Of a stretch of 26,443 bases of DNA, positions 8,501-13,858 are shown piece after piece. The DNA lies in the NCBI GenBank assembly GCA_002391195.1, contig DGRZ01000051.1:1-26443 (forward strand), read 5' to 3'. Within the stretch, counting starts at the first letter, position 1. The number at the start of each line of letters is the position of its first letter. A program made the position numbers and the translations under genes. This DNA is from Fibrobacter sp. UBA4375. GTDB taxonomy: Bacteria > Fibrobacterota > Fibrobacteria > Fibrobacterales > Fibrobacteraceae. Below the pieces are notes generated by a model. It had not been told where the DNA came from. It saw only the letters and a list, made by a program, of their open reading frames with translations, and ran no database searches.

Positions 8501-10357
8501 GTGACGGCCGTGATAGGTCTGTCCGACCTTCAGGGAAATGTTTTGGGCACTTATACCGTACAGGCTGGCAATACAAAAACCTACGAATATGATTTGAAGG
8601 CCATGTCATTGACTCCGGGGCACACCTATGCCGTTACGCTCACTCTGAATGGCGTAGGCCAAACATGCACCAATCCGTCTTATACACCACCTCTGGACGG
8701 CTTTACCTTGGAATGCCCCACTGGTTATGTTTATGGCACAGGCAAGTCTTTAGCCCTAACAGGCTGTGATGGAGAGCCTGCATGTGGTGAATGGAGTATA
8801 ACTCCGTCAAACGATGGTGTGTCATTGACTACCTCTACTAGCGCCGTAACTATTGCAAACGCGGTTCCGGGAACGACATACACAGTATCCGGAGAGCGAG
8901 GGACCGGATCTTCTAAACTGACCAGAAGTTGCAGCATTACATTCAGGGAACCCTTCAGTGTAAGGTGTAATAGTACCAACACCCAGGATATCATAGGTAA
9001 CCAGTCAGCAGCAGCTGCAGGTGATCAGATTACCGTTACGCCTTATGATGTAAAGGGTTGTTATGGAGAATGTAGTTACGCGATAAAGAAGGGAACCAAC
9101 ACCACAGTTTCAAGTACTTATGACGATGCCACCGGAAGTGTTTCGTTTACCGATGCTGCCGGCTCCGGTCAGACGGCGTATCGCCTTGAAATAACCAATA
9201 ATGGCACTACTAAACGCTGTACATTTAATGTGGAATATCCTGGGGCAGATGTGTTCGCATGTAGTTACGCTGCTAGAGTACCGGGAGGTGTCGGTAGTCA
9301 GAATCTAAGTGCATCTGGCGTTCCCCATGCAGAATACGACCTATATATAGATGATGTAAAGAAAGTATCTGCTGTATGGGATAATGGTGGTGGGGCCCCT
9401 CGGTTCAATTTTACAACACCTACAACACTTGGCACTCACACCTACAAAGTTACGAAAAAAGGTGAAACCACCAAGCAATGTCAGGGCTCGTTTGAAGTGA
9501 CCAAACCGATTACATGTTCTGTTTCTCCCACAACAATAAGTGGTTCAACAAGTGTGACGTTTACGGCACTCATTGATACTGCAATGAATAGTCGTTTCGG
9601 ATTGGATTTGCACGATTGCGGATTTAAAAAGAATGGTAGTTGGAAAGATAATGATCAGAACCCCCATGGAGGAGCGTCCGGTAATAATGATACTTGGACC
9701 ACGACAATATCGTCAACAACAGAATTTACCTATGAATGTAAGCAAGGTAATGGAGATAAGACTTGTTCAAAAACAGTCCCACTTGCGGCTCCTCCGGTAG
9801 TCACAAATTGTAATGCTTTGACGAGTCGAAAGAGAACGGGGGACGCAGTATCCATTAAACCGGCTGTTAACAATTGTGCGGGAAACTGTGCATACTACAT
9901 TACTGGTGATGCGACGATCAGTCACAGTACAATGGATTGGTCGTCTGGAGAAGCAATCTCCTTGCCTCTCGTTGATAACGATGGGGATAAAACATACACG
10001 ATTGCTTTTGAAAACCCTTATAGTACTAGCTCTGATCAAGACAATGATTGTCAATTCACAATAACTTATTCGTCTGCCGCTCCGAGTTGTAATGCGGACA
10101 ATTCTGATCCAATCTCGTCTCCTCTTGAAGTTGACAAATGCTACAAATATACTGTAGCGGGTTCAGGAAACTGGTATGTAGGCAATTTTACGGGCACTAC
10201 AGTTGAAATGACATATTGGGATTGTAGTGGAACATCGCATGATGAAACTGTTTATACCAATTACAGCGGATGGTATAGTTATAGTGTAGGAACCGGAGCT
10301 TGCACAATATATGTGAAATTCAAACAAAGTGCAGGTCTCCAATTTAATAGTTACTAA
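2591..10357 (+). CDS. Giant PilX-like pseudopilin with multi-module adhesin-like ectodomain
   Basis: About 2588 residues. ATG 2591 is chosen because AGGAGGG lies 5 bp upstream (2579-2585). The upstream ATG at 2546 is inside the previous gene. A 30-residue leader ends at G30, followed by V31-SLVTVLLFMLVATIAATATYKW, a pilin-type helix lacking the usual mature Glu5 (Thr instead), as in many PilX-like proteins. Approximate modules: 53-190 PilX-like stalk; 195-770 beta-helix-like stretches (repeating N-G-N-x-x-x-x-G patterns); 776-799 Ser/Thr linker; 1160-1266 InlB-B-repeat-like, ending 'NTVLAQF'; 1269-1504 concanavalin/LamG-like; 1850-2588 tandem 85-100-residue modules with paired Cys, each ending in a Cys-strand plus 'V..P'. 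The last module has aromatic strands resembling the end of the lipoprotein at 14073-15350. No enzyme motif was recognised. Position fits the PilX slot of a minor-pilin operon. The adhesin role is inferred; base composition is mosaic. Confidence 0.82.
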   Translation: MKLKKFAKKEFVIANLAEGKQSHSRWSKHGVSLVTVLLFMLVATIAATATYKWITSEGHSSASRMIQREAYQSAIAGIENARSWMTYNANDFGALVTQYFSNGKKAILMTPKLQASLNDKGQQFNVWLTGVEVNANGTYKVQILSAGEARGGAKHSEEAIFNVVGLYRVNVPHKEEVGSATTSFNYNYFGGGMKNAGDLQAKSMLINGSLNSQNNPIYVSTNLVVTGNVEISGSGVAADTLMCIGGNLTSQNGMGGGDIYVHGNFTSKNGAQVKVNGSTVTKNLTGNAYIEGNIEQKDGNLVFPRHLKLDGTWAAHLNGYEAGVGMHLCLGPNGTIREKDAGKTFEAVGSVYIEGARGVKNSASNYAKIVLGKADTAYVYSPYVYSTGDYTHEYTSEESCIAYRNCKLARLSDGTWHQHYPSAKVSGAYQTDRYFLDKTVEIVFEDKHNTGYSNYYWNGLLVYDKAVAEANNYDPAADRLEPTDSWTVCTRSNSPVGVYGETGSAYLPTCTINSWFKSNGTISTTMPSSFDCGQDVKERCSALWQSSASGCPANSDGTGSTSYIVPDVIKTGIGTFGGEKYANVFSCVKTIINSVDPQGNVLNGYDFSNFSTCYDRAKDSVIAGVSNPLYNGYLVVKFGRDNFFKSAKGTLTGKFIFIVDQDFGSGSKVNLPTTGSDESFVFMYFKEGCSGDIQPIDASSNYNYFIYTKKDITQVLFNNASLNGSIYGEVGPKASPTCAKVKTFQTSKMIYNQNLLNSLAAAGIICDTTVANCGGTASSSPSSSASSTSSGSTSSASALNDLDVYHIATAPQLGITLESQYESPINAPPAANVANFAPSFLVMPRVIYLPTNPVGRLEDYYSIINLNGAAESKNPSKVNCVPPEGGTSLKTAGKLYSGEALSTGVHTCTYSSGTGTYANNGSGSGNVEFYVVVEGVAATAPSVYFTSPSAELISGGGTNAVPVNLSVPEASHGQFSVDVTVSTLPSGWHLNLGPGTALRSGNVYTVTVGANAPSQNAFNIYADDGAAAGTVTFQLTSPCTGCTIGSPNVENVVMTGSAIVTRGSIADYCAAYGASCNNDNKYASVANRPDCNTDKEWVTANCTGSSTQSANNTWRCGTNTAITLRSVNVPSGCELFIPLENNTISAPQNGGNYTLYASLKRIPYTLTIHRKGASSGNTKVKVFVSETNTFSEKPTYTCSNNECSFSVYSAQRVKLTYELSAPDKFSYWYSTSPNSPSTERMHTGSYTLQPISSDNTVLAQFNAKDLHCFYEDFQDLRAFCSNDVPCIANCNAAVSSSCEASVEATNRWQLAYNNSSNAPVISGGSIYNNGENPALVLSNKHAGKNGKMTAMLQTTVLKSTSPANLGVNSGLVIRAEADASSYLIVNFLGYGDSFDGTLKARLCKSTGKGSGNSTSNCESHEFSPSLEITPTSMIKVEMDVNGESLTIRATVDGTEGETSFTLNGNFALNGEYVGMKLSDRYFTLYDIGWSSTSFLFEGETCWDVPAIYCSFKANYLGSQVPQDSNVTPWVDASSWFTENGCEIAYYYSGEDNHSSMVSNTGDYDHLLASSTYNFSEEGLHGQTNQTGETKHNDALVAVTSCPLTTSLVGKNSSCGYFQVGIIDKCSMDYDILSTTSASRNGVASTDLTIDAPNTSNGINLRETTLDFTISGLADNQTIRVYLKDASGKLSLPGYITGNGNSNLNVSVMSDVEPFDPQHVVAVVMNGTSTYTVSAIKASCPYVFGISNCKASYNGTSWIVTSTISNPDGAASNGCSVSSDDSNIDMTLNTDINCPQDGKFTISDGSFYSRLNQNGNTQPMEVTFTISGKNSEQESVTPCVATSESYYPSAITCEPISVFKGQEFPAVTFDISNCPDAGCGYTVKYDGCNETGCSGTGTYKTGTPATFKPDPAPSTSDMTASTSTYNYVITYLGQTKTCPIEVKEPSPATATCSVTNGVVSGTITGAEWGESVTAVIGLSDLQGNVLGTYTVQAGNTKTYEYDLKAMSLTPGHTYAVTLTLNGVGQTCTNPSYTPPLDGFTLECPTGYVYGTGKSLALTGCDGEPACGEWSITPSNDGVSLTTSTSAVTIANAVPGTTYTVSGERGTGSSKLTRSCSITFREPFSVRCNSTNTQDIIGNQSAAAAGDQITVTPYDVKGCYGECSYAIKKGTNTTVSSTYDDATGSVSFTDAAGSGQTAYRLEITNNGTTKRCTFNVEYPGADVFACSYAARVPGGVGSQNLSASGVPHAEYDLYIDDVKKVSAVWDNGGGAPRFNFTTPTTLGTHTYKVTKKGETTKQCQGSFEVTKPITCSVSPTTISGSTSVTFTALIDTAMNSRFGLDLHDCGFKKNGSWKDNDQNPHGGASGNNDTWTTTISSTTEFTYECKQGNGDKTCSKTVPLAAPPVVTNCNALTSRKRTGDAVSIKPAVNNCAGNCAYYITGDATISHSTMDWSSGEAISLPLVDNDGDKTYTIAFENPYSTSSDQDNDCQFTITYSSAAPSCNADNSDPISSPLEVDKCYKYTVAGSGNWYVGNFTGTTVEMTYWDCSGTSHDETVYTNYSGWYSYSVGTGACTIYVKFKQSAGLQFNSY
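2624..2658 (+). repeat. Hairpin repeat copy inside the leader region of the giant pseudopilin gene
   Basis: The sequence starts GTCATTGCGA and ends GAAGCAATCTCA. The outer stem is ATTGC/GCAAT and the inner stem CCTC/GGGG. It resembles a GTCATTGCGA...GCAATCT intergenic repeat seen in many bacterial genomes (recalled, not searched), and shares the GTCAT end with other hairpins in this window. It is translated in frame as residues 12-23 of the pre-protein, just before the prepilin cleavage site. Confidence 0.7.
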
Positions 10358-10525
10358 TTTGCAGAAAGGGACTCGCTTAATCGTTTTACGAAAGATTATG
10401 TGATATGATTGAGTTCGATTGACAAAAAGCTTGAGGGGAGCCTTTCCTTTATCCAGAACACTTACAAAAACACCCCTGCGGATTCCACTATCTACGGGGG
10501 TTGAATATCTGGCTAGGGAGCCCTG
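10358..10525. other. Intergenic region after the giant pseudopilin gene
   Basis: 168 bp between the stop of the giant gene and the antisense gene remnant. A weak imperfect inverted repeat, AAAGCT...AGCCTTT (about 10424-10446), could act as a terminator but lacks a strong stem. No credible ORF or RNA gene was recognised. Confidence 0.4.
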
Positions 10526-10687
10526 CTACGATTTGCTAGGAGATTCCTTGGCCTTCTCCTGCAAGCGTGCGAACAGCGAACCCTCGGGCACGGGAACGGG
10601 GTTTTCCTTGTTCAGACCGTCGATCACCCGGAGCCACTGGGCGATGCGGCATTTATCAAAATCGTAATCGTCGTTTACTTTGAACTT
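10526..10687 (-). pseudogene. Probable 3' remnant of a protein-coding gene, truncated at a hairpin repeat
   Basis: Reading leftward from the hairpin repeat at 10687-10715, one frame stays open to a TAG at 10526-10528. It gives about 50 residues of ordinary-looking protein: 'DDYDFDKCRIAQWLRVIDGL', then a Pro-rich 'ENPVPVPEGSLFARLQEKAKE' type tail (partly quoted). The amino acids and codons look coding, but an upstream start would have to lie inside the repeat (MEVPDQVGEDK). The simplest reading is the C-terminus of a gene whose front was lost when repeat-associated DNA joined here. The family was not recognised. A remnant of a PD-(D/E)XK transposase-like gene is possible but unsupported. Alternatively it is a real 63-residue gene starting at 10717. 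Confidence 0.4.
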
Positions 10688-11037
10688 GTCTTCCCCGACT
10701 TGGTCGGGGACCTCCATTTCTTTATGTTATCTACAATATCTGCTGTCACGCCAATAGATTCTGCAAGGTCGTTCCAGCCCGGGTTTGTTTTTTCTATCAA
10801 ATTTATTTTCCATAAGCGATTCCAGCGTTTAAGACGTTTTTCCCTGGCGATAGCATCGTTTATGTTGAAGAACAACTCGTAATGCACGAGTTGATTTACG
10901 TTGTAGTCGCTGGTAAAGCTCTCGTTCATTTTTATTTTGTGCTCAACGATTCTGCGATATAAGTCATTTGTCACTCCCGTATAGAAGACGGTTCGGTATT
11001 TATTGGTGAGAATGTAAACGTAATAGTTGTTGTTCAT
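10675..11037 (-). CDS. Small GIY-YIG family endonuclease
   Basis: 120 residues. The first 90 match the compact UPF0213/YhbQ-type GIY-YIG nucleases: 'YYVYILTN' (the GIY strand), then 'FYTGVTNDLYRRIVEHK' (the YIG strand as YTG, the catalytic-type Arg, and His/Lys), a conserved Asn, and 'AIAREKRLKRWNR', where the Glu belongs to the metal-binding helix. Such proteins are predicted single-domain DNA nucleases; substrates are mostly unknown. The gene has no clear ribosome site: the start at 11037 is preceded by CTATAAAAT. The C-terminal tail 'RSPTKSGKTSSK' is encoded by the hairpin repeat at 10687-10715, so the 3' end of the gene was probably altered by the repeat. Copies of that repeat in opposite orientations flank the gene on both sides. 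A role in moving those repeats is speculation. Confidence 0.8.
   Translation of the reverse strand: MNNNYYVYILTNKYRTVFYTGVTNDLYRRIVEHKIKMNESFTSDYNVNQLVHYELFFNINDAIAREKRLKRWNRLWKINLIEKTNPGWNDLAESIGVTADIVDNIKKWRSPTKSGKTSSK
10687..10715 (-). repeat. Hairpin repeat, GGAGGT-stem-GAAGACA type, minus orientation
   Basis: Read on the minus strand it is GGAGG, then an 8-bp perfect stem TCCCCGAC/GTCGGGGA with a CAA loop (10692-10710), then AGACA. The copy at 11046-11073 has the same flanks in plus orientation. It overlaps the 3' end of the GIY-YIG gene. Confidence 0.8.
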
Positions 11038-11045
11038 ATTTTATA

Positions 11046-11073
11046 GGAGGTCCCCGCCTCCGCGGGGAAGACA
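11046..11073 (+). repeat. Hairpin repeat, GGAGGT-stem-GAAGACA type, plus orientation
   Basis: GGAGG followed by the perfect 7-bp stem TCCCCGC/GCGGGGA with loop CTCC (11051-11068), then AGACA. It lies just upstream of the GIY-YIG start and is the inverted partner of 10687-10715. The stem arms differ from that copy but remain complementary. Confidence 0.8.
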
Positions 11074-11100
11074 ATGGGTTGGTTGATTTACAATTATATT

Positions 11101-11173
11101 CGGACGGGGACCCCCCCCCGTCTGTGTATAAGACGTTTTTTTGGGGCGAAATATGCCTGAAAATTTTGTTTAC
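11101..11173 (+). repeat. Left copy of a 73-bp direct repeat flanking the PD-(D/E)XK nuclease gene
   Basis: Aligns without gaps to 12385-12457 with 10 mismatches in 73 positions by hand count (about 86% identity). Most mismatches fall in a C-rich block at 11111-11115. Both copies contain CGTCT, a 7-nt loop, AGACG and a T run, a small terminator-like hairpin pointing to the right. Confidence 0.85.
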
Positions 11174-11194
11174 GTGCGGATTTTACAAGTGAAG

Positions 11195-11222
11195 GGAGAT
11201 CCCCGCCTTCGCGGGGATGACA
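11195..11222 (+). repeat. Hairpin repeat, GGAGAT-stem-ATGACA type
   Basis: GGAG followed by the perfect 8-bp stem ATCCCCGC/GCGGGGAT with loop CTTC (11199-11218), then GACA. Its reverse complement starts TGTCAT, the end shared with the copies at 11257-11285 and 22371-22399. Confidence 0.82.
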
Positions 11223-11256
11223 AGGAGGGAGGGTGAGGATGACCAGAAAGGCTTTC

Positions 11257-11285
11257 GTCATGTTCGCGTAGGCGAACATCCGCTG
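11257..11285 (-). repeat. Hairpin repeat, GTCAT-stem-ATCCGCTG type
   Basis: A perfect 8-bp stem, ATGTTCGC/GCGAACAT, with loop GTAG (11260-11279), preceded by GTC and followed by CCGCTG. Flanks and loop are identical to the copy inside scpA (22371-22399), while the stem differs at compensating positions (GT/AC here, CC/GG there). Confidence 0.85.
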
Positions 11286-11311
11286 GAAGAATGTACACGG
11301 ATCCTCGTCGG

Positions 11312-11349
11312 AGCCTGCCCTGAGCAAGGCCGAATGGGCGGGGATGACA
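11312..11349 (-). repeat. Hairpin-associated repeat, partner of 22176-22220
   Basis: AGCCTGCCCTGAGC (11312-11325), then GCCGAA (11329-11334), ending GGGGATGACA. The first 14 bases are the exact reverse complement of 22192-22205, and GCCGAA matches TTCGGC at 22183-22188, so this is an inverted relative of that element. Confidence 0.65.
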
Positions 11350-11409
11350 AATGCAAAGAAGCCCGGTCAAGTCGGGGATGACAACGCTAGGGTGATGATG
11401 AAGGAGGGA

Positions 11410-12348
11410 TTACGCTGTGGCCAGTTCTTTCGCGGCTTGCCGTTTCAGCTTGACCACTTCCTGCTTCGGGAGCTTGGTGACACGGACAATCATTTCAATG
11501 GGGAGGCCTTCGGCAAGCATCGCGAGGGCGATTTCGTTCGCTTTGTCTTCGCTGCCCTGCAAATATGATCCCTGTTTTTCGTAAATAATATTCGTCATCC
11601 CGTCAACCTCGTTCAGGAGTGTCTCGTCGGTGTACCCTACTAAAGATACATCTTTCATGAAGTCCTTGTCAAGCAGTTTCTTCAGCTTTTCTTCTGGGAT
11701 TTCATTTTCCTCGAGCACGTCGCGGAAAAGCCGCAGCATTTCGGCCCTGTCGGTCGTTTCGCGCTTGCCTGGCGGGGTGCGCTTGTCGATGGCGAAGAAT
11801 TTCTCGATTTCGATCAGGTAGATGTCCAGTTTGTCGTAGAAAATGCGCCGGTTGCGCACGATTTGCGCATGGTGCAGGTAGGTGTCCGGTTCCTTCGGGA
11901 ACTGGTTCTCGGTCAAAAGCGAGAGCACGTAGATGTGTGGCAACTTGTAGTCCTGCGACTTCTTGACAGTGCGCGAGACGACACGGCTGGTGTAGTAGAA
12001 GAGCCTGTCGACGAAAAGCTTGTTGAATGTCTGCTGCACCTCGATAAGCACAGGTTCGCCGGATTGCGTGGTGCCGTAAATGTCGAAGATAGCGGTCTTG
12101 TCGTTGAGTACACCAGGGTTTTCCGGAACCCCGAGAGTATATGTCTTGATGGCCTTGCGTCCGGTAAGTCCGAGCATGGCGTTCAGGAACTTCACGGTGC
12201 GCTGTGGCTTGGCCTCGTTTGCCATGAGCATCTTGAAGATGCCGTCGCTGAACGGGTAGACGTTCTTGTACTTCTTGCGGTATTTTGCCAGATGCTCGGG
12301 ATGCTCGTGCACGTCCTTGACGAAGGCGATGAATTCTTCTCTTGTCAT
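11410..12348 (-). CDS. PD-(D/E)XK nuclease family transposase / Rpn-like protein
   Basis: 312 residues, apparently intact. The N-terminal region 'YPFSDGIFKMLMANE' is followed by a nuclease core. The core has an Asp in 'TAIFDIYG' (around residue 88) and 'GEPVLIEVQQ', giving the D...E-x-Q signature of the PDDEXK_2 / Rpn group in place of E-x-K. A helix 'RLFYYTSRVVS' follows, then a long helical C-terminus ending 'EVVKLKRQAAKELATA', which looks like a helix-turn-helix-style tail (GLPIEMIVRVTKLPKQEV). Rpn relatives are DNA endonucleases that promote recombination; many genomes carry several variable copies. The gene is bracketed by 73-bp direct repeats and lies beside a hairpin cluster, so it sits in an island that looks mobile. 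No strong ribosome site is visible before ATG 12348. Whether it acts on the adjacent repeats is unknown. Confidence 0.85.
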   Translation of the reverse strand: MTREEFIAFVKDVHEHPEHLAKYRKKYKNVYPFSDGIFKMLMANEAKPQRTVKFLNAMLGLTGRKAIKTYTLGVPENPGVLNDKTAIFDIYGTTQSGEPVLIEVQQTFNKLFVDRLFYYTSRVVSRTVKKSQDYKLPHIYVLSLLTENQFPKEPDTYLHHAQIVRNRRIFYDKLDIYLIEIEKFFAIDKRTPPGKRETTDRAEMLRLFRDVLEENEIPEEKLKKLLDKDFMKDVSLVGYTDETLLNEVDGMTNIIYEKQGSYLQGSEDKANEIALAMLAEGLPIEMIVRVTKLPKQEVVKLKRQAAKELATA

Positions 12349-12384
12349 TTTATTCCGTTTTATAGCGGGAACGCGCCCGTATCG

Positions 12385-12457
12385 CGGACAGGGAAAGAGC
12401 CCCGTCTATGTATAAGACGCTTTTTTGGAGCGAAATATGCCTGAAAAATTTGTTTAC
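12385..12457 (+). repeat. Right copy of the 73-bp direct repeat
   Basis: Direct repeat of 11101-11173, starting points 1284 bp apart. It lies upstream of the first lipoprotein gene. The small hairpin CGTCT-ATGTATA-AGACG followed by CTTTTTT is kept, as is the GAAATATGCCTGAAA block. Confidence 0.85.
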
Positions 12458-12590
12458 AAACGTTTTTTTAGTGAGCGGGAGCATGTTTACTTGTAAAAGG
12501 GGGCGAAAAATACATCAAAAGCCTTTTTTTCTGGCTCAGCGCTTCCAAATCCCCTCAAAAAAGCATATATTTACCCCAAAGAGGTTTATT

Positions 12591-13826
12591 ATGAACAAGA
12601 AATTTCTTGTAGGATTTTCTGTTTTGGGCGTTGCCGCTGCGGCTTTTTGGGCCTGCGGCGATGGCGATGTTATTACCAAGGGCGGCGACGACGAGCTGGC
12701 CCTGTTGAACTATGGTCCCCCGTTTGCCGAAGGTGACGAGGGCAACATGAAGACCCTGTTGAATCAGGCCATGGCTGACTGCGCCGCCGATGAGGCTTGT
12801 GCAGCTAAGATGGAAGGTGCCGAATATGTTCCGCCTGAGAGCAGCGCCGAAGGCGGGGAAGGTGGCGAAGGCGGCGAGGCCCCGAAGAGTTCCGCATCGG
12901 GACCTGTCAGCACCAACTCCGGTCCGGTTTCTACTTCGTCAACCCCCACCGGCAGTTCGGCCTCCGGTGGCGATACTCCTCCTGCCTCTAGCGCGGTCGT
13001 TTCAGATGGCACCAAGCCCGACGGTTCCTGCGCTCCCGTTCCGGCCTCTATCCAGAAGGGGGGCTCTGTAACCTGGACGTTCACCAAGGCTAGCCTGCCT
13101 GCTGGTTCTAGCGTACAACAGGTGATGGATTACAACAACATGGTGAATGCCGCTACCTGTGAATGGACCATGACAGGGTCTACCGAAGGGACGGCTAGCG
13201 CTCCCTGCAAGACCAATACGGCGACGGCCACCTACACCAAGGCGGATAAGTATTCTGCAACGCTGAAAATTGGGGATAAGACCATTGATTGTGGTTCTGT
13301 CAAGGTGAACGGAAAGCCCATTACAGGGTGCAGTTGCACCTCGCCTACGCTTGTTGAAATTACCGATGATCCTGTGGCAACCTGGTCGGTCGCATGCGCT
13401 TCAACAAACGAAACAATTGTGAAATACGCATGGACTGGTGCCAGCGGAACTACGGCTTCGGCAACATATACTTTCACGAAAAAAGATGAAACCGTAATTC
13501 CCAAGGTCACCATCAGTACAGCTGAATCAGACACAACGGTAACTTGCAAATCCCCCAAGGTGACGGATAAAAATGACCCTGACTACGAAATAGATCTCAC
13601 AGCGACCATTAAGAAACTTGAGCCCGGTGATTACACCATCAAGTCCTGTGCTGGTGGTGGACAAATCTGTTGTTCTACGCTTGATGGGTCTGAAAAAACA
13701 ATTACCTTGAATGGCGGAGACTGCACTGCATATGCCGGGCAGGGATGGGGAAGTTGTGGTAGTGGTTCTTGCAAAGCCGGAAGCCTGTCGACAGAATATA
13801 CCATTCAGTGCGCCGGTTGCTGGTAA
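12591..13826 (+). CDS. Lipoprotein with ALLNYG N-terminal block, Ser/Gly linker and PKD-like modules (paralogue 1)
   Basis: 411 residues. ATG 12591 is chosen because AAAGAGG (12578-12584) is correctly spaced and the signal peptide begins there; an in-frame upstream ATG at 12408 would run through the direct repeat. The signal peptide ends FWAC (Cys22), a slightly unusual lipobox. The next 55 residues share 'KGGDDELALLNYGPPF.EGD.GNM' with the two genes downstream. A low-complexity linker follows (GGEGGEGGE, then GPVST repeats). Two PKD/Ig-like modules come next: 'IQKGGSVTWTF' begins the first and 'ITGCSCTSPTL' joins them. The C-terminus is Cys- and Gly-rich (QICC, GSCGSGSC, CAGCW), probably disulfide-bonded. 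A terminator follows at 13859. Likely an outer-membrane or surface lipoprotein; ligand unknown. Confidence 0.82.
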   Translation: MNKKFLVGFSVLGVAAAAFWACGDGDVITKGGDDELALLNYGPPFAEGDEGNMKTLLNQAMADCAADEACAAKMEGAEYVPPESSAEGGEGGEGGEAPKSSASGPVSTNSGPVSTSSTPTGSSASGGDTPPASSAVVSDGTKPDGSCAPVPASIQKGGSVTWTFTKASLPAGSSVQQVMDYNNMVNAATCEWTMTGSTEGTASAPCKTNTATATYTKADKYSATLKIGDKTIDCGSVKVNGKPITGCSCTSPTLVEITDDPVATWSVACASTNETIVKYAWTGASGTTASATYTFTKKDETVIPKVTISTAESDTTVTCKSPKVTDKNDPDYEIDLTATIKKLEPGDYTIKSCAGGGQICCSTLDGSEKTITLNGGDCTAYAGQGWGSCGSGSCKAGSLSTEYTIQCAGCW

Positions 13827-13858
13827 TCCGGCCTTACCCCTAAAGAGCGTTTTTACCG

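Larger units (their letters stand above)
11074..11409. other. Repeat-rich non-coding stretch between GIY-YIG and PD-(D/E)XK nuclease genes
   Basis: About 336 bp with no credible gene. It holds one arm of the 73-bp direct repeat (11101-11173), three hairpin repeats listed separately and a weaker copy at 11362-11383. In that weak copy CCCG and CGGG flank GTCAAGT, followed by GGATGACA. Short open frames here are translations of the repeats. Confidence 0.75.

Noticed and set aside
10499..10525. Small hairpin GGCT-AGGG-AGCC in the gap after the giant gene
   Set aside because: The stem is only 4 bp and has no T run, so it is within chance expectation.
11046..11383. CRISPR-like array
   Set aside because: The repeated units are self-complementary hairpins in both orientations with irregular spacing and variable stems, not evenly spaced identical direct repeats.
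11863..12444. Plus-strand open frame opposite the PD-(D/E)XK nuclease
   Set aside because: Fully antisense to a recognised family member; its Leu/Val-rich translation resembles no protein I know.
12408..12590. Upstream in-frame extension of lipoprotein paralogue 1
   Set aside because: It runs through the 73-bp direct repeat, lacks a ribosome site, and would place 61 extra residues before a clear lipoprotein signal peptide starting at 12591.
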